Source: Planctomycetota bacterium
GTDB lineage: Bacteria; Planctomycetota; Phycisphaerae; WQYP01
Assembly: GCA_021828935.1 (NCBI GenBank)
Contig: JAJZCU010000121.1
Location: 1-6,565, forward strand
Reading direction: 5' to 3'
DNA: 6,565 nt
Shown here: positions 1 through 6,165 of the stretch, one piece after another
How positions within the stretch are numbered: position 1 is the first letter of the stretch
Layout of the letters: the number at the start of each line of letters is the position of its first letter
The notes under the pieces: model-generated
Told to the model about the DNA's origin: nothing
Seen by the model: only the letters and a program-made list of their open reading frames with translations
Databases searched by the model: none
Made by a program: the position numbers and the translations under genes

Positions 1-240
1 GTACCTCCCCCCGACCCTTACGGCCGCAAGGCCCTCCTGAAACTCAGTTGCGCGCTCATATTGGCAGCCAATGACAATTTCTCCGGTGGTGTCAACAAAA
101 CCCCAATGCCCGTCGCTGCGAACGCCAATCAAACCGTCCGAACAATCGCGTACACACTCATATGCAGGCGCAATCACCACGTTGCCGGCAGCGTCGATGA
201 AGCCCCACCGGCCACCGCGAGAAATGGGGTAGAGCATCAT
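1..240 (-). CDS. WG-repeat protein, N-terminal part (runs off left edge)
   Basis: Reading the complement from 240 gives 80 codons without a stop, open through base 1, so the gene continues outside the window. After a short MMLYPISRGG lead come two WG (KWG) repeats: RWGFIDAAGNVVIAPAYE at residues 11-28 and HWGFVDTTGEIVIGCQYE at 45-62. The typical 'F-x-E-G-L-A-A-V-R' link follows at 68-76, and a third repeat begins at the edge. WG repeats form small beta-rich units of unknown general function and are common near RHS and other polymorphic toxin genes. There is no signal peptide in the visible part, which suggests a cytoplasmic protein. GGAG at 245-248 lies 4 bases from the ATG at 240 and 7 bases from the adjacent ATG at 237, so either may be the start. 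The gene lies 132 bases downstream of the RHS fragment, where an immunity gene would be expected; that role is inferred. Confidence 0.75.
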   Translation of the reverse strand, partial: MMLYPISRGGRWGFIDAAGNVVIAPAYECVRDCSDGLIGVRSDGHWGFVDTTGEIVIGCQYERATEFQEGLAAVRVGGRY

Positions 241-372
241 GTGACTCCAAAGCATCCCGTACTGGCCCCACGGGCCGCGCCTTCCCCACGTAAAACGCCT
301 TTCTTCCCGGAATTACGCTCCGTTTCACCGCCTGCGTCTAAACGCGGGCGCGGGCGGGCGCACCGCACGCCG
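241..372. other. Intergenic spacer between RHS fragment and WG gene
   Basis: No gene is supported here. A short perfect hairpin, GGCCC-CAC-GGGCC, lies at 264-276, about 24 bases upstream of the WG-repeat start on the minus strand. It has no T-run on either side, so it does not look like an intrinsic terminator. The 340-370 part is a GC-only stretch with no recognisable signal. No convincing -35/-10 pair is visible for the WG gene. Confidence 0.4.
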
Positions 373-1212
373 TCACAGCCCGACAGGGGTCGCCGCGACG
401 GCGGCGCCCGCAATCAGCCAAGCAGCCCACCCAGTGGCGACCACCACACCGCCGACTACCAGCACGCGCTCGCCCGTTTTTGCGCTCACGCAAAAACTGA
501 AAGAAGAATTTCCACCGGAGCCTTCGTTCTGATCGGCCTGCGGCTTTTTGTTGACGTACTTGCGGCCCTCTGTCGCGATATTCTTCGCCTCGTCCTCAAT
601 TTCCTGCGGCGACATTCTTTCTTTTGATATCCTGTCATGCAGCTCTCGCCGTCCCTCCTTGGAAAGATTATATTTATCAGCAATGTGATTGATAAAGCGA
701 ATGTCGCTCTTAACCAAGCCTGTGTGGTCATCCCAGGACGCCGGAGCCGAGCTGACAAATTGATACCTGCTCGCACCATTAATATACCCCGCCGGATCCT
801 GTTCGACCCAGTTACCAAGCGTCGGCGAGTAATCGCGGTGGCGGAAAAGGTACAGGCCGGTGATGGGGTCTTGGCGGCCCCCCTGGTGCAGATATTCTGT
901 TAATGGGATTTGGCTGCTGGCGGTGCTCCAGTCGGCGTTGAGTACCGTGACGTTCCCATAATGATCATAAATATAACGCTGCGTGACCTGCCATGTGCTG
1001 CCCACCAGGCCCACGATGGCGGTGGTGTTGAAATTAGCGTCGTGCTGGTAGTAAATTCGCTGCGCCGGCTGAATCGCGCCATTAGTGTAAGTGTCCCGCA
1101 GCACCATCGCGTCGATGTATGCCCACGCGCCAGCGTGGGCGTAGCACCGTCCATTTATGGCGGCGCCCCGTTCCACATTCATGTGCTCAGTCGGCGTCGC
1201 GGAAGCGACCAC
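373..1212 (-). CDS. RHS-repeat C-terminal fragment with variable tail (5'-truncated)
   Basis: The 279-residue frame carries the end of an RHS/YD-repeat shell. Residues 33-70 (IDAMVLRD, YYQHDANFNTTAIVG) and 80-95 (YIYDHYGNVTVLNADW) match RHS repeats. Residues 111-166 (GGRQDPITGLYLFRHR, SPTLGNWVEQDP, DDHTGL) are the RHS core-associated motif that normally precedes the variable C-terminal toxin. The tail after 166 is helical and charged (HIADKYNLSKEGRRELHDR, 177-193), then low-complexity (about 223-239), then hydrophobic from about 250 to the end, as in a membrane segment. Full RHS proteins are far longer. Here the RHS homology begins abruptly, and residues 1-14 come from the flanking direct repeat, with an in-frame TAA just upstream near 1260. 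The start is uncertain: GTG at 1212 or ATG at 1182, neither with a clear ribosome binding site. It is probably a displaced C-terminal cassette or a gene remnant. The tail's activity is not recognised. Confidence 0.8.
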   Translation of the reverse strand: MVASATPTEHMNVERGAAINGRCYAHAGAWAYIDAMVLRDTYTNGAIQPAQRIYYQHDANFNTTAIVGLVGSTWQVTQRYIYDHYGNVTVLNADWSTASSQIPLTEYLHQGGRQDPITGLYLFRHRDYSPTLGNWVEQDPAGYINGASRYQFVSSAPASWDDHTGLVKSDIRFINHIADKYNLSKEGRRELHDRISKERMSPQEIEDEAKNIATEGRKYVNKKPQADQNEGSGGNSSFSFCVSAKTGERVLVVGGVVVATGWAAWLIAGAAVAATPVGL

Positions 1213-1281
1213 CTTGCGGAAGATCCCCCTGCGGAATGCCCAATGTTCGGGCGGCGCTTATGAGAATGTCAAAGAACTCGG
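1174..1281. repeat. Direct repeat copy 1 (108 bases), abutting the RHS fragment
   Basis: This copy matches 1315-1420 at an offset of 141 bases, with one clear substitution (1203 A versus 1344 T), a fifth C in the run near 1225 and a further indel near 1255. Its lower end meets the RHS homology within a few codons, so the RHS fragment's first residues are repeat-derived. On the minus strand this copy encodes EFFDILISAARTLGIPQG before the extra C shifts the frame. Confidence 0.9.
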
Positions 1282-1314
1282 GGCATTCTAATTTCCGCGG
1301 CCTCCAATTTCAAG

Positions 1315-1420
1315 CACATTCATGTGCTCAGTCGGCGTCGCGGTAGCGACCACCTTGCGGAAGATCCCCTGCGGAATGCCCAATGTTCGGGCGGCTTTAT
1401 GAGAATGTCAAAGAACTCGG
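1315..1420. repeat. Direct repeat copy 2 (106 bases)
   Basis: Second copy of the unit at 1174-1281. On the minus strand it reads IPQGIFRKVVATATPTEHMN and then runs to a TAG about 40 bases further on. A missing base near 1397 breaks the frame at its upstream end. The two copies therefore carry complementary frameshifts of what looks like one ancestral reading frame. Confidence 0.9.
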
Positions 1421-1426
1421 CGCCTC

Positions 1427-1558
1427 CTAACGGCGGCGTAAGTCCGACTGGACGAGCCAGGGCATGGGCCCATCCCACAGCCCTTCCGATTCGACAGCGC
1501 GATCCAAAATGTTTTCACCGAGCAGAAGCCGCCCGGGCCTCAATAAAAATAGCAGCAT
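1427..1558 (-). CDS. Small unrecognised ORF, 43 residues, possibly a gene remnant
   Basis: An ATG at 1558 opens 16 bases after the stop of the SUKH-like gene and reads 43 codons to a TAG at 1427. The N-terminus is hydrophobic (MLLFLLRPGRLLLGENILDR) and the rest is ordinary in composition (SEGLWDGPMPWLVQSDLRRR). An AAGAGG about 12 bases upstream is a poor ribosome binding site. The downstream repeat encodes another peptide in a nearby frame, so this may be the 5' part of one decayed gene. Read on the opposite strand, part of it gives GGVSPTGRARAWAHPT, which recalls intergenic-repeat pseudo-translations seen in PVC genomes; this is from memory. No family can be assigned, and it may not be expressed. 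Confidence 0.25.
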   Translation of the reverse strand: MLLFLLRPGRLLLGENILDRAVESEGLWDGPMPWLVQSDLRRR

Positions 1559-1574
1559 GTCCAAATTAAGCCTC

Positions 1575-2276
1575 TTATTCTTGGGGATCGTCAGGGTATA
1601 GATCTAAATAACAGTCGTGCAAAATTCGACGCGTCTGGCCGGGACCAACGCCGCCGGTCTTCAGATAGGCGCCGCCCTCAAGGTTCGGCATTCTGACGCC
1701 TACGCTATAAACTGGTAATTTTATTGCGGATCCGTTGTACACCTCGAACGCCCCCTTGTCGTGTTCCGTCTTACCCAAAAATTTTACGCGAAATTTACCG
1801 CGCGCGGCCGTCACCGCTGCTTCGGCGGGGGTAAACGGCGGTGGCCCAGCTTGAAGCATCCGCCACTCCCGTTGCGTGTATGTCTTTTTAATTTTGTCGA
1901 GCGTCCCCGACAGCCACCCCGAAAACGTCTCGGCGATCTTGCGCCGCCCCAGCCAGACCGACGCCCGGGCGCCGTGCATTGGGAGCAAGGGAAATCCGTA
2001 ATCGCCGGCCGGGCCTCCGGCGAAAATGAACCTGCCATCGCGCACCTCCGCCTGCGCAGGACGAAAAATCAATAGCTCATGCCCGAGGCCACGACGGAAC
2101 AACTTCGCGGCCCCCCACCGCCGAATAAAGCGTTCGTATTCCTGCGGAAGCGCCGCAAGCGTCAATCGTCTCGCCTCGTCCGCAAACAAACCGGCCGGAA
2201 CCGGGCCGCCAAACACGTAAAAATTCCGCCATTTTACCGACGCGACCTCGTCCTGAAACCAATCGGCCTGACTCAT
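1575..2276 (-). CDS. SUKH (SMI1/KNR4)-like protein, candidate immunity protein
   Basis: This 233-residue soluble protein has no signal peptide. Residues 43-60 (LPQEYERFIRRWGAAKLF) match the opening of the SUKH fold, the 'LP...F...yGg' helix region. A hydrophobic strand (HELLIFRP, 66-73) and an 'FSGWL' helix at 118-122 follow. Then come a linker with GPPPFTPAEA (144-153) and a beta-rich C-terminal part containing FEVYNGSAIKLPVYSVGVR (177-195), GGAYL (201-205) and GPGQT (211-215). SUKH proteins are widespread immunity proteins for contact-dependent and polymorphic toxins, so the RHS fragment 360 bases downstream fits that role; the specific partner is inferred. The ATG at 2276 is chosen because AGGA at 2284-2287 lies 7 bases upstream. 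A longer start at 2321 has no good ribosome binding site and adds 15 poorly conserved-looking residues. Confidence 0.65.
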   Translation of the reverse strand: MSQADWFQDEVASVKWRNFYVFGGPVPAGLFADEARRLTLAALPQEYERFIRRWGAAKLFRRGLGHELLIFRPAQAEVRDGRFIFAGGPAGDYGFPLLPMHGARASVWLGRRKIAETFSGWLSGTLDKIKKTYTQREWRMLQAGPPPFTPAEAAVTAARGKFRVKFLGKTEHDKGAFEVYNGSAIKLPVYSVGVRMPNLEGGAYLKTGGVGPGQTRRILHDCYLDLYPDDPQE

Positions 2277-2397
2277 TTTTGCGTCCTTTTCCTCCACCTC
2301 GCACAATCGCCCGTTCGGCATCCCCGCGTTTGAAACTCGAAGCTACATCCACGCGGCCCCAGCGGGGCGACCCCTGGACGCGCAAAATGACAAGCCT

Positions 2398-3048
2398 TCA
2401 ATGCACATGCCGTACAATTTCTCCGCGCACCAAGTAGATAATTTCTTCCGCAATGTTTGTGCAGTGATCGCCGATGCGCTCGAAGTATTTCGCCGCCATG
2501 ATCAGCGCCAGATCGGCGGGCACCTGACCGGTGTTGGCCACCATGCCCGCCTGTAAATCCTGATAGGCCTGGTGGTACAGGGCGTCGACCACGTCATCAT
2601 TGCGGCACACCTGTTCGGCCACGGCCACATCACGGGCCGCCAGGCAGCGCGTGGTGTCCCGCACCTGCTGCCGCGCGCTGTCCGCCAACACGCGAATATC
2701 ATGCGGGGTTTCCGAACCGGCCGCCGCGAACGGGCCCACCAATTGGGCGATATTCGCGGCGCAATCTCCGATGCGTTCCAGATCACTGTTAATTTTTACC
2801 ACCGCGAAGACCGTTCGCAGGTCCGTGGCCGCGGGTTGGTGCCGGGCGCATAAGTTGATGGACGCCCGTTCTATTTCGACTTCCTCGGCGTCAATTTTCG
2901 CCTCATTTTCCAATACGGTGGCCGCCAACGCGGCGTCGCGATTCACCAACGCGTCGGCGGCCTGATCCACGGCGGCCTCCACCAATGCGGACATGTCCAC
3001 ACACCGGCGGTGCAGGTGCTCCAGCAATTCCACAAAATGCGCTGACAT
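2398..3048 (-). CDS. phoU: Phosphate signalling regulator PhoU
   Basis: This 216-residue protein has the usual PhoU length, with two three-helix PhoU repeats. Each repeat carries the metal-binding E-x-x-x-D motif: ERIGD at 91-95 followed by ANIA, and ERIGDHCTNIAEE at 190-202. PhoU is a cytoplasmic protein that binds metal clusters. It restrains PhoR-type kinases and modulates the PstSCAB phosphate transporter when phosphate is plentiful. The ATG at 3048 is preceded by GGAG at 3054-3057 (spacing 5). The longer frame upstream, to 3162, has no homology and is rejected. It lies 128 bases after the PstB-like gene, the classical pstB-phoU order, although no clear promoter or Pho-box-like repeat is visible in that gap. 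The C-terminus ends soon after the second motif (GEIVRHVH), as is normal for the family. Confidence 0.92.
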   Translation of the reverse strand: MSAHFVELLEHLHRRCVDMSALVEAAVDQAADALVNRDAALAATVLENEAKIDAEEVEIERASINLCARHQPAATDLRTVFAVVKINSDLERIGDCAANIAQLVGPFAAAGSETPHDIRVLADSARQQVRDTTRCLAARDVAVAEQVCRNDDVVDALYHQAYQDLQAGMVANTGQVPADLALIMAAKYFERIGDHCTNIAEEIIYLVRGEIVRHVH

Positions 3049-3176
3049 GGTTGCTCCATGAAAATAACAAACAATAGCACGGTGCGCGGGCGGGCTTCGC
3101 GGCGTGCGCATCAGCATACCACTTTGCCGACTGCGGCGCACAGGCCATTGGTCCGCGCCCACGTGCCACGCGCAAT

Positions 3177-3956
3177 TTATGCGTATCGGCCGGACACATA
3201 CGCTTCGGTTTGTTTATCTTTGGGACAGGTTAAAATTTGATCGGTGGGGCCCATTTCAACCAGCCGCCCATTGAGAAAAAACGCGGTTTGGTCCGCCACA
3301 TGAGAGGCTTGTTGGGGCGTTTGCGCCGCCAGCAGCACGGTGTAATCACGGGCCAGATCACAGATGAGATCTTCCATGCGGCTTACGGAGGGCGGGTCCA
3401 TGTCGGCCGTGGGTTCATCCAAAAGTATCAGCCGCGGATCTGTGGCCAGCACGCGGGCCAGGCACAGCCGCTGTTGCTGTTCACGGGGCAACGCCGCCGC
3501 CGGTTCCGCCAGCCGATTTTGCGCCAACTCCCAGAGGCCCACGCGGCGCAGGCACCGTTCCACGATGGCCACCAGACGGGCCTTGTCTCCCACGCCGGCC
3601 ATGCGCGGGGCCATGGCAATGTTGTCAAATATTCCGGCCACCGGCAGCGTGGGGTGATTGAACAACATGCCCACGCGGCGGCGCAGCAGAATGACATCCG
3701 TCCGGCCGGCATAAATATTGTCGCCGAAAACCGCCAACGTGCCCGTGGTCTTGATGGTCGCGTCCAGGTCCAGCAGGCGGTTGACGCACCGCAGAAACAG
3801 ACTTTTGCCCGAACCCGCCGGGCCGATGATCGCGGTAATCAACCCGCTTTCAACGGTCATATTAACATTTTCCAACATTGTGCGGTCCCCCTCGCGCACG
3901 CTGAAGTTCCGTGCGTCAATGGCCGGCGGCGCGGGCTGGGGCGCGGTATCAACCAT
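3177..3956 (-). CDS. pstB: PstB-like phosphate ABC transporter ATPase with degenerate motifs
   Basis: At 259 residues this has the usual PstB length. PstB features are Walker A GPAGSGKS (45-52), 'LRCVNRLLDL', 'IFDNIAMAPR' (109-118), Walker B LILLDEP (176-182) with the catalytic glutamate at 181, D-loop ADMDP, and the C-terminal TAFFLNGRLVEMGPTDQI (224-241). PstB energises high-affinity phosphate import as a dimer under the PstA/PstC permeases. Three usually invariant sites are changed. The Q-loop 'FQ' is FN (Asn100), the signature LSGGQ is LPREQ (156-160), and the switch-region histidine in 'THN' is glutamine (Gln212, codon at 3321-3323). ATP binding may persist, but hydrolysis is doubtful, so a regulatory or heterodimer role is possible. 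The ATG at 3956 has GGAG at 3964-3967 (spacing 7). A GTG at 3998 has no ribosome binding site. The gene lies 48 bases after lgt, and no pstS, pstC or pstA is in the window. Confidence 0.85.
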   Translation of the reverse strand: MVDTAPQPAPPAIDARNFSVREGDRTMLENVNMTVESGLITAIIGPAGSGKSLFLRCVNRLLDLDATIKTTGTLAVFGDNIYAGRTDVILLRRRVGMLFNHPTLPVAGIFDNIAMAPRMAGVGDKARLVAIVERCLRRVGLWELAQNRLAEPAAALPREQQQRLCLARVLATDPRLILLDEPTADMDPPSVSRMEDLICDLARDYTVLLAAQTPQQASHVADQTAFFLNGRLVEMGPTDQILTCPKDKQTEAYVSGRYA

Positions 3957-4004
3957 CAAGATGCTCCAAAAGCCAAAGCGGCGCCGCGACGGGATCACGC
4001 GGCG

Positions 4005-5156
4005 TCATGTCTTAATTTTACCCGATGGCGCGCCCGATGTATCGCCATCCGCGGGATTTGCCACCCCGGCGCCGCCATTCGAGAGCGCGGCCGCCGCCAC
4101 CGCGTCGTTCCCGCCAACGCCAGGCAGCCCATCGCCGTTTCCGGCCAGGGCCGCCGCCGGCTTTACCGGCCGCCGCGCCATGTAAATCCAGAAGATCAAC
4201 CCGATGACAAACATGGGGGCGGAATAGATTTCCCCGAGGCTAAAGTAATGCCCGAAGATTTTCTGCGGGTTGTCCCCGGCCCGGAACTGTTCGCCGATGA
4301 TACGCATCACCGGATAAATGGTAATAAACGCCCCCACCGCCATGCCCGGCTTGCGCCACCGCCGCCCAATGTTCCAGCAAATGATAAACAGCAGCAGCCC
4401 TTCACAAAAAGATTCGATGAGCTGTGAAGGATATCGCGGCGGCAATATCTTGTGCATTTGCGCGATGACAAACGGGTGCCCTTCGCGCGCCAGGCGCACA
4501 ATGCCGTGCAGCGGATCGCGCCGCAACAGCCGCGCCGTGGCCGGGTTGTGAACGCTTTCCTCTTGAATAAGCCGGCCCACCTTGGCCATGCTCACATGGC
4601 GTTCAATTTTTAACTGCGGCGGCTCATAAATTTCGGTGGGAAACTGCACCGCCCACCACACATGGGCCACATGGCCATACACTTCACCGTTAATAAAATT
4701 GGCGATGCGCCCAAAGAGTATGCCGATGGGCGCCACCATGCACACGGAATCGCCCAGATTCAGGAATGAATATTGGTTGCGCCGCGCAAAGAACCACACC
4801 GCCAGCAGCACGCCGATAATGCCGCCATGGGCCGACATGCCCCCTTCCTGCAGTTGCAGCACCCCCCAATACGGAAAGGGCGGCCCGAAGGTCCACATCA
4901 GATGCGGTTCGTAGAAAAAAACCTCCCCCAGGCGCCCCCCCAGCAGCACGCCAAAAATAGCCACAGTTAATACAAAATCAGGCAGCTTGTCCGCGGGCAC
5001 CTGCAGTTGGCCCTGGCGGATTAGATATTTTAGCAGGAAGTACGCCACGATGAAGCCCGTTAAATAGGCCAGGCCATACCAGCGCACGCCGAAACTGCTG
5101 TGCCCAAAGCGCAGTAGAAAGGGATTTAAATTATCCAGATAATAAGCTAGCGTCAT
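4005..5156 (-). CDS. lgt: Prolipoprotein diacylglyceryl transferase Lgt
   Basis: Lgt is an inner-membrane enzyme that moves diacylglycerol from phosphatidylglycerol to the lipobox cysteine of prolipoproteins, the first step of lipoprotein maturation. Visible family marks are WYGLAYLTGF (26-35), AHGGIIG (109-115, holding the essential histidine, His110), the family signature GRIANFINGEVYG (149-161), YPSQLIES (242-249) and MRIIGEQFRAGD (284-295), among several hydrophobic segments. At 383 residues it is longer than the roughly 290 of E. coli Lgt. The extra length comes from about 60 charged residues between 176 and 238, and from an Ala/Gly-rich, probably disordered tail after 330. The usual HPSQ is YPSQ here. 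The ATG at 5156 follows the upstream stop as TGA-C-ATG with no clear Shine-Dalgarno sequence, so translation is probably coupled. The opposite strand's 396-codon open frame over this gene is a composition shadow. Confidence 0.95.
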   Translation of the reverse strand: MTLAYYLDNLNPFLLRFGHSSFGVRWYGLAYLTGFIVAYFLLKYLIRQGQLQVPADKLPDFVLTVAIFGVLLGGRLGEVFFYEPHLMWTFGPPFPYWGVLQLQEGGMSAHGGIIGVLLAVWFFARRNQYSFLNLGDSVCMVAPIGILFGRIANFINGEVYGHVAHVWWAVQFPTEIYEPPQLKIERHVSMAKVGRLIQEESVHNPATARLLRRDPLHGIVRLAREGHPFVIAQMHKILPPRYPSQLIESFCEGLLLFIICWNIGRRWRKPGMAVGAFITIYPVMRIIGEQFRAGDNPQKIFGHYFSLGEIYSAPMFVIGLIFWIYMARRPVKPAAALAGNGDGLPGVGGNDAVAAAALSNGGAGVANPADGDTSGAPSGKIKT

Positions 5157-5157
5157 G

Positions 5158-6093
5158 TCATGTCGCCGCGGGCGTCGCCGTCGGCTTTCCTTTCACGTTT
5201 GCATGATGGTCCGTGCGATTGGCGTTCATCCATTGGCGCAGCAACGCCGCGGCCATGGCCAGGGTGGCCGCATCAGTCTCGCCGCCGGGCACATGGCTGA
5301 TCCATCCGCCATACCCAATGCCGCGCAGACGTAAAATGAATTGCCGCGCAACCAAATTTTCCGGCGGCCCAGGCCCTTCCACGGACCCTTCCACGGGGCT
5401 TTCCGTGCGGCCTTCCACGCGATTTACAGCACCTCCGGCAACTTTGTTGATGCCCGCGGTGGCCTGCCCGTCCGCCGCCCCGGCCAGCGGCGCCCCCACC
5501 GCCCGCAGTCGCACATATTCCAGCCGCGTGCCCAGCAGCGGCACGGCAATCGCCGGCGTATCAACGCAGTGGGCCTGGCTGTCCCAGCAAAAGCCCCACG
5601 CCCGCGACGGCAGCAACTGCCCCAGCCGCCAAAGATCGCGGGCGCCAAAAGCCCCGCCTTCATTCTGTACTACCACCTTCACCCCCAGTTCGCCCGCCCG
5701 GGCCAGCAGGCCTTCGATGGCCAGGGCCACCTCCGGCAGCCGATGCAGCGGCAGACGCCGCGCCGTGGGACGCACGCACAAAACCGGCGCCCCCAATTCG
5801 GCGGCGGTGATTAAATGGCCATGCAACGTCTCGCGCGCCCCCGCATTCACACGGCCGCGACCATCGCACAAAACCACGTCCGCCAACAGCGCCGCCACAC
5901 GCAGTCCGGCGTCTTCCAATGCCCGGTGCGTCCGCCCAGGATCCGCCAGCAGCCGATGGCTGCCAAACATGCGCCCGTGCGCCACGCCCCGTATTTCCAG
6001 CCCATCAAACCCGCTGCGTTTTACCTGCTGGACCACCGCCGGCAGATCGGCCCCGGCCAACGCCGTGTCGCTGATGGCCAGTGGAATTGTCAT
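5158..6093 (-). CDS. TIM-barrel sugar phosphate isomerase/epimerase-like protein
   Basis: This 311-residue protein resembles the xylose isomerase-like TIM-barrel (AP endonuclease 2) superfamily. The first strand is MTIPLAISD, with VKRSGFDGLEIRG at 24-36. VVVQNEGG (140-147) supplies a likely metal ligand at Glu145, and FCWDSQAH (168-175) supplies Asp171 and His175. The closing strand GYGGWISHVP (260-269) follows. In relatives this last strand usually ends with a catalytic glutamate; here the matching place reads SHVP. Residues about 201-245 form a low-complexity insertion rich in V-E-G, encoded by short 'cccttccacgg' repeats at 5374-5419. Enzyme activity and substrate cannot be named. The ATG at 6093 is chosen because the fold begins there and a promoter lies at 6166-6193, inside the 31-residue extension that would start at 6186. 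AGGA 12 bases upstream is a weak ribosome binding site. It is the first gene of the operon and is tightly coupled to lgt. Confidence 0.8.
   Translation of the reverse strand: MTIPLAISDTALAGADLPAVVQQVKRSGFDGLEIRGVAHGRMFGSHRLLADPGRTHRALEDAGLRVAALLADVVLCDGRGRVNAGARETLHGHLITAAELGAPVLCVRPTARRLPLHRLPEVALAIEGLLARAGELGVKVVVQNEGGAFGARDLWRLGQLLPSRAWGFCWDSQAHCVDTPAIAVPLLGTRLEYVRLRAVGAPLAGAADGQATAGINKVAGGAVNRVEGRTESPVEGSVEGPGPPENLVARQFILRLRGIGYGGWISHVPGGETDAATLAMAAALLRQWMNANRTDHHANVKGKPTATPAAT
5374..5419. repeat. Short tandem repeats within the TIM-barrel gene
   Basis: The 11-base unit cccttccacgg occurs at 5374-5384 and 5386-5396 (period 12). A related ccttccacg lies at 5411-5419, with a diverged copy between. 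It encodes the P-V-E-G-S-V-E-G stretch in the low-complexity insertion and is a likely site of length variation. Confidence 0.7.
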
Positions 6094-6165
6094 GCGTTTG
6101 GCGTTTCCTGCAAGTCCGGGACACCCGGCAACGAGTGTTCCATCAAACTCTGGTGAAAACGCTGT

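Larger units (their letters stand above)
1213..1574. other. Gene-poor stretch with direct repeats and decayed frames
   Basis: This stretch between the RHS fragment and the SUKH-like gene holds most of repeat copy 1, all of copy 2, a 33-base unique linker at 1282-1314 and the 43-codon ORF at 1427-1558. No intact gene, RNA gene or mobile-element end was recognised. The pattern of frames interrupted by single-base indels suggests degraded coding DNA. Confidence 0.6.

Noticed and set aside
61..627. 188-codon plus-strand open frame at the left end
   Set aside because: It overlaps the WG-repeat and RHS frames, which show clear repeat motifs on the other strand. Its own translation has no recognisable domain.
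1174..1420. CRISPR array
   Set aside because: There are only two repeats, each over 100 bases long, with a single 33-base linker. That does not fit CRISPR repeat and spacer geometry.
2356..2374. GC-rich inverted repeats (GCCCC-AGC-GGGGC overlapping GGGG-CGA-CCCC) between phoU and the SUKH-like gene as a terminator
   Set aside because: The stems are only 4-5 pairs and mutually exclusive, and no T-run follows on the minus strand, so an intrinsic terminator is not supported.
3049..3176. Promoter for phoU (TATGCT on the minus strand near 3110)
   Set aside because: No acceptable -35 lies 16-18 bases upstream and no Pho-box-like direct repeats are visible. A single -10-like hexamer is not enough.
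3999..4016. pstB GTG start at 3998, close behind the lgt stop
   Set aside because: No Shine-Dalgarno sequence precedes it and the 14 extra residues are not PstB-like. The ATG at 3956 has GGAG at a spacing of 7.
3237..4427. 396-codon open frame on the plus strand
   Set aside because: It lies antisense over the PstB-like gene and lgt, both with clear family motifs. Its translation is rich in Arg, His, Gly and Pro with no domain, so it is a GC-composition shadow.
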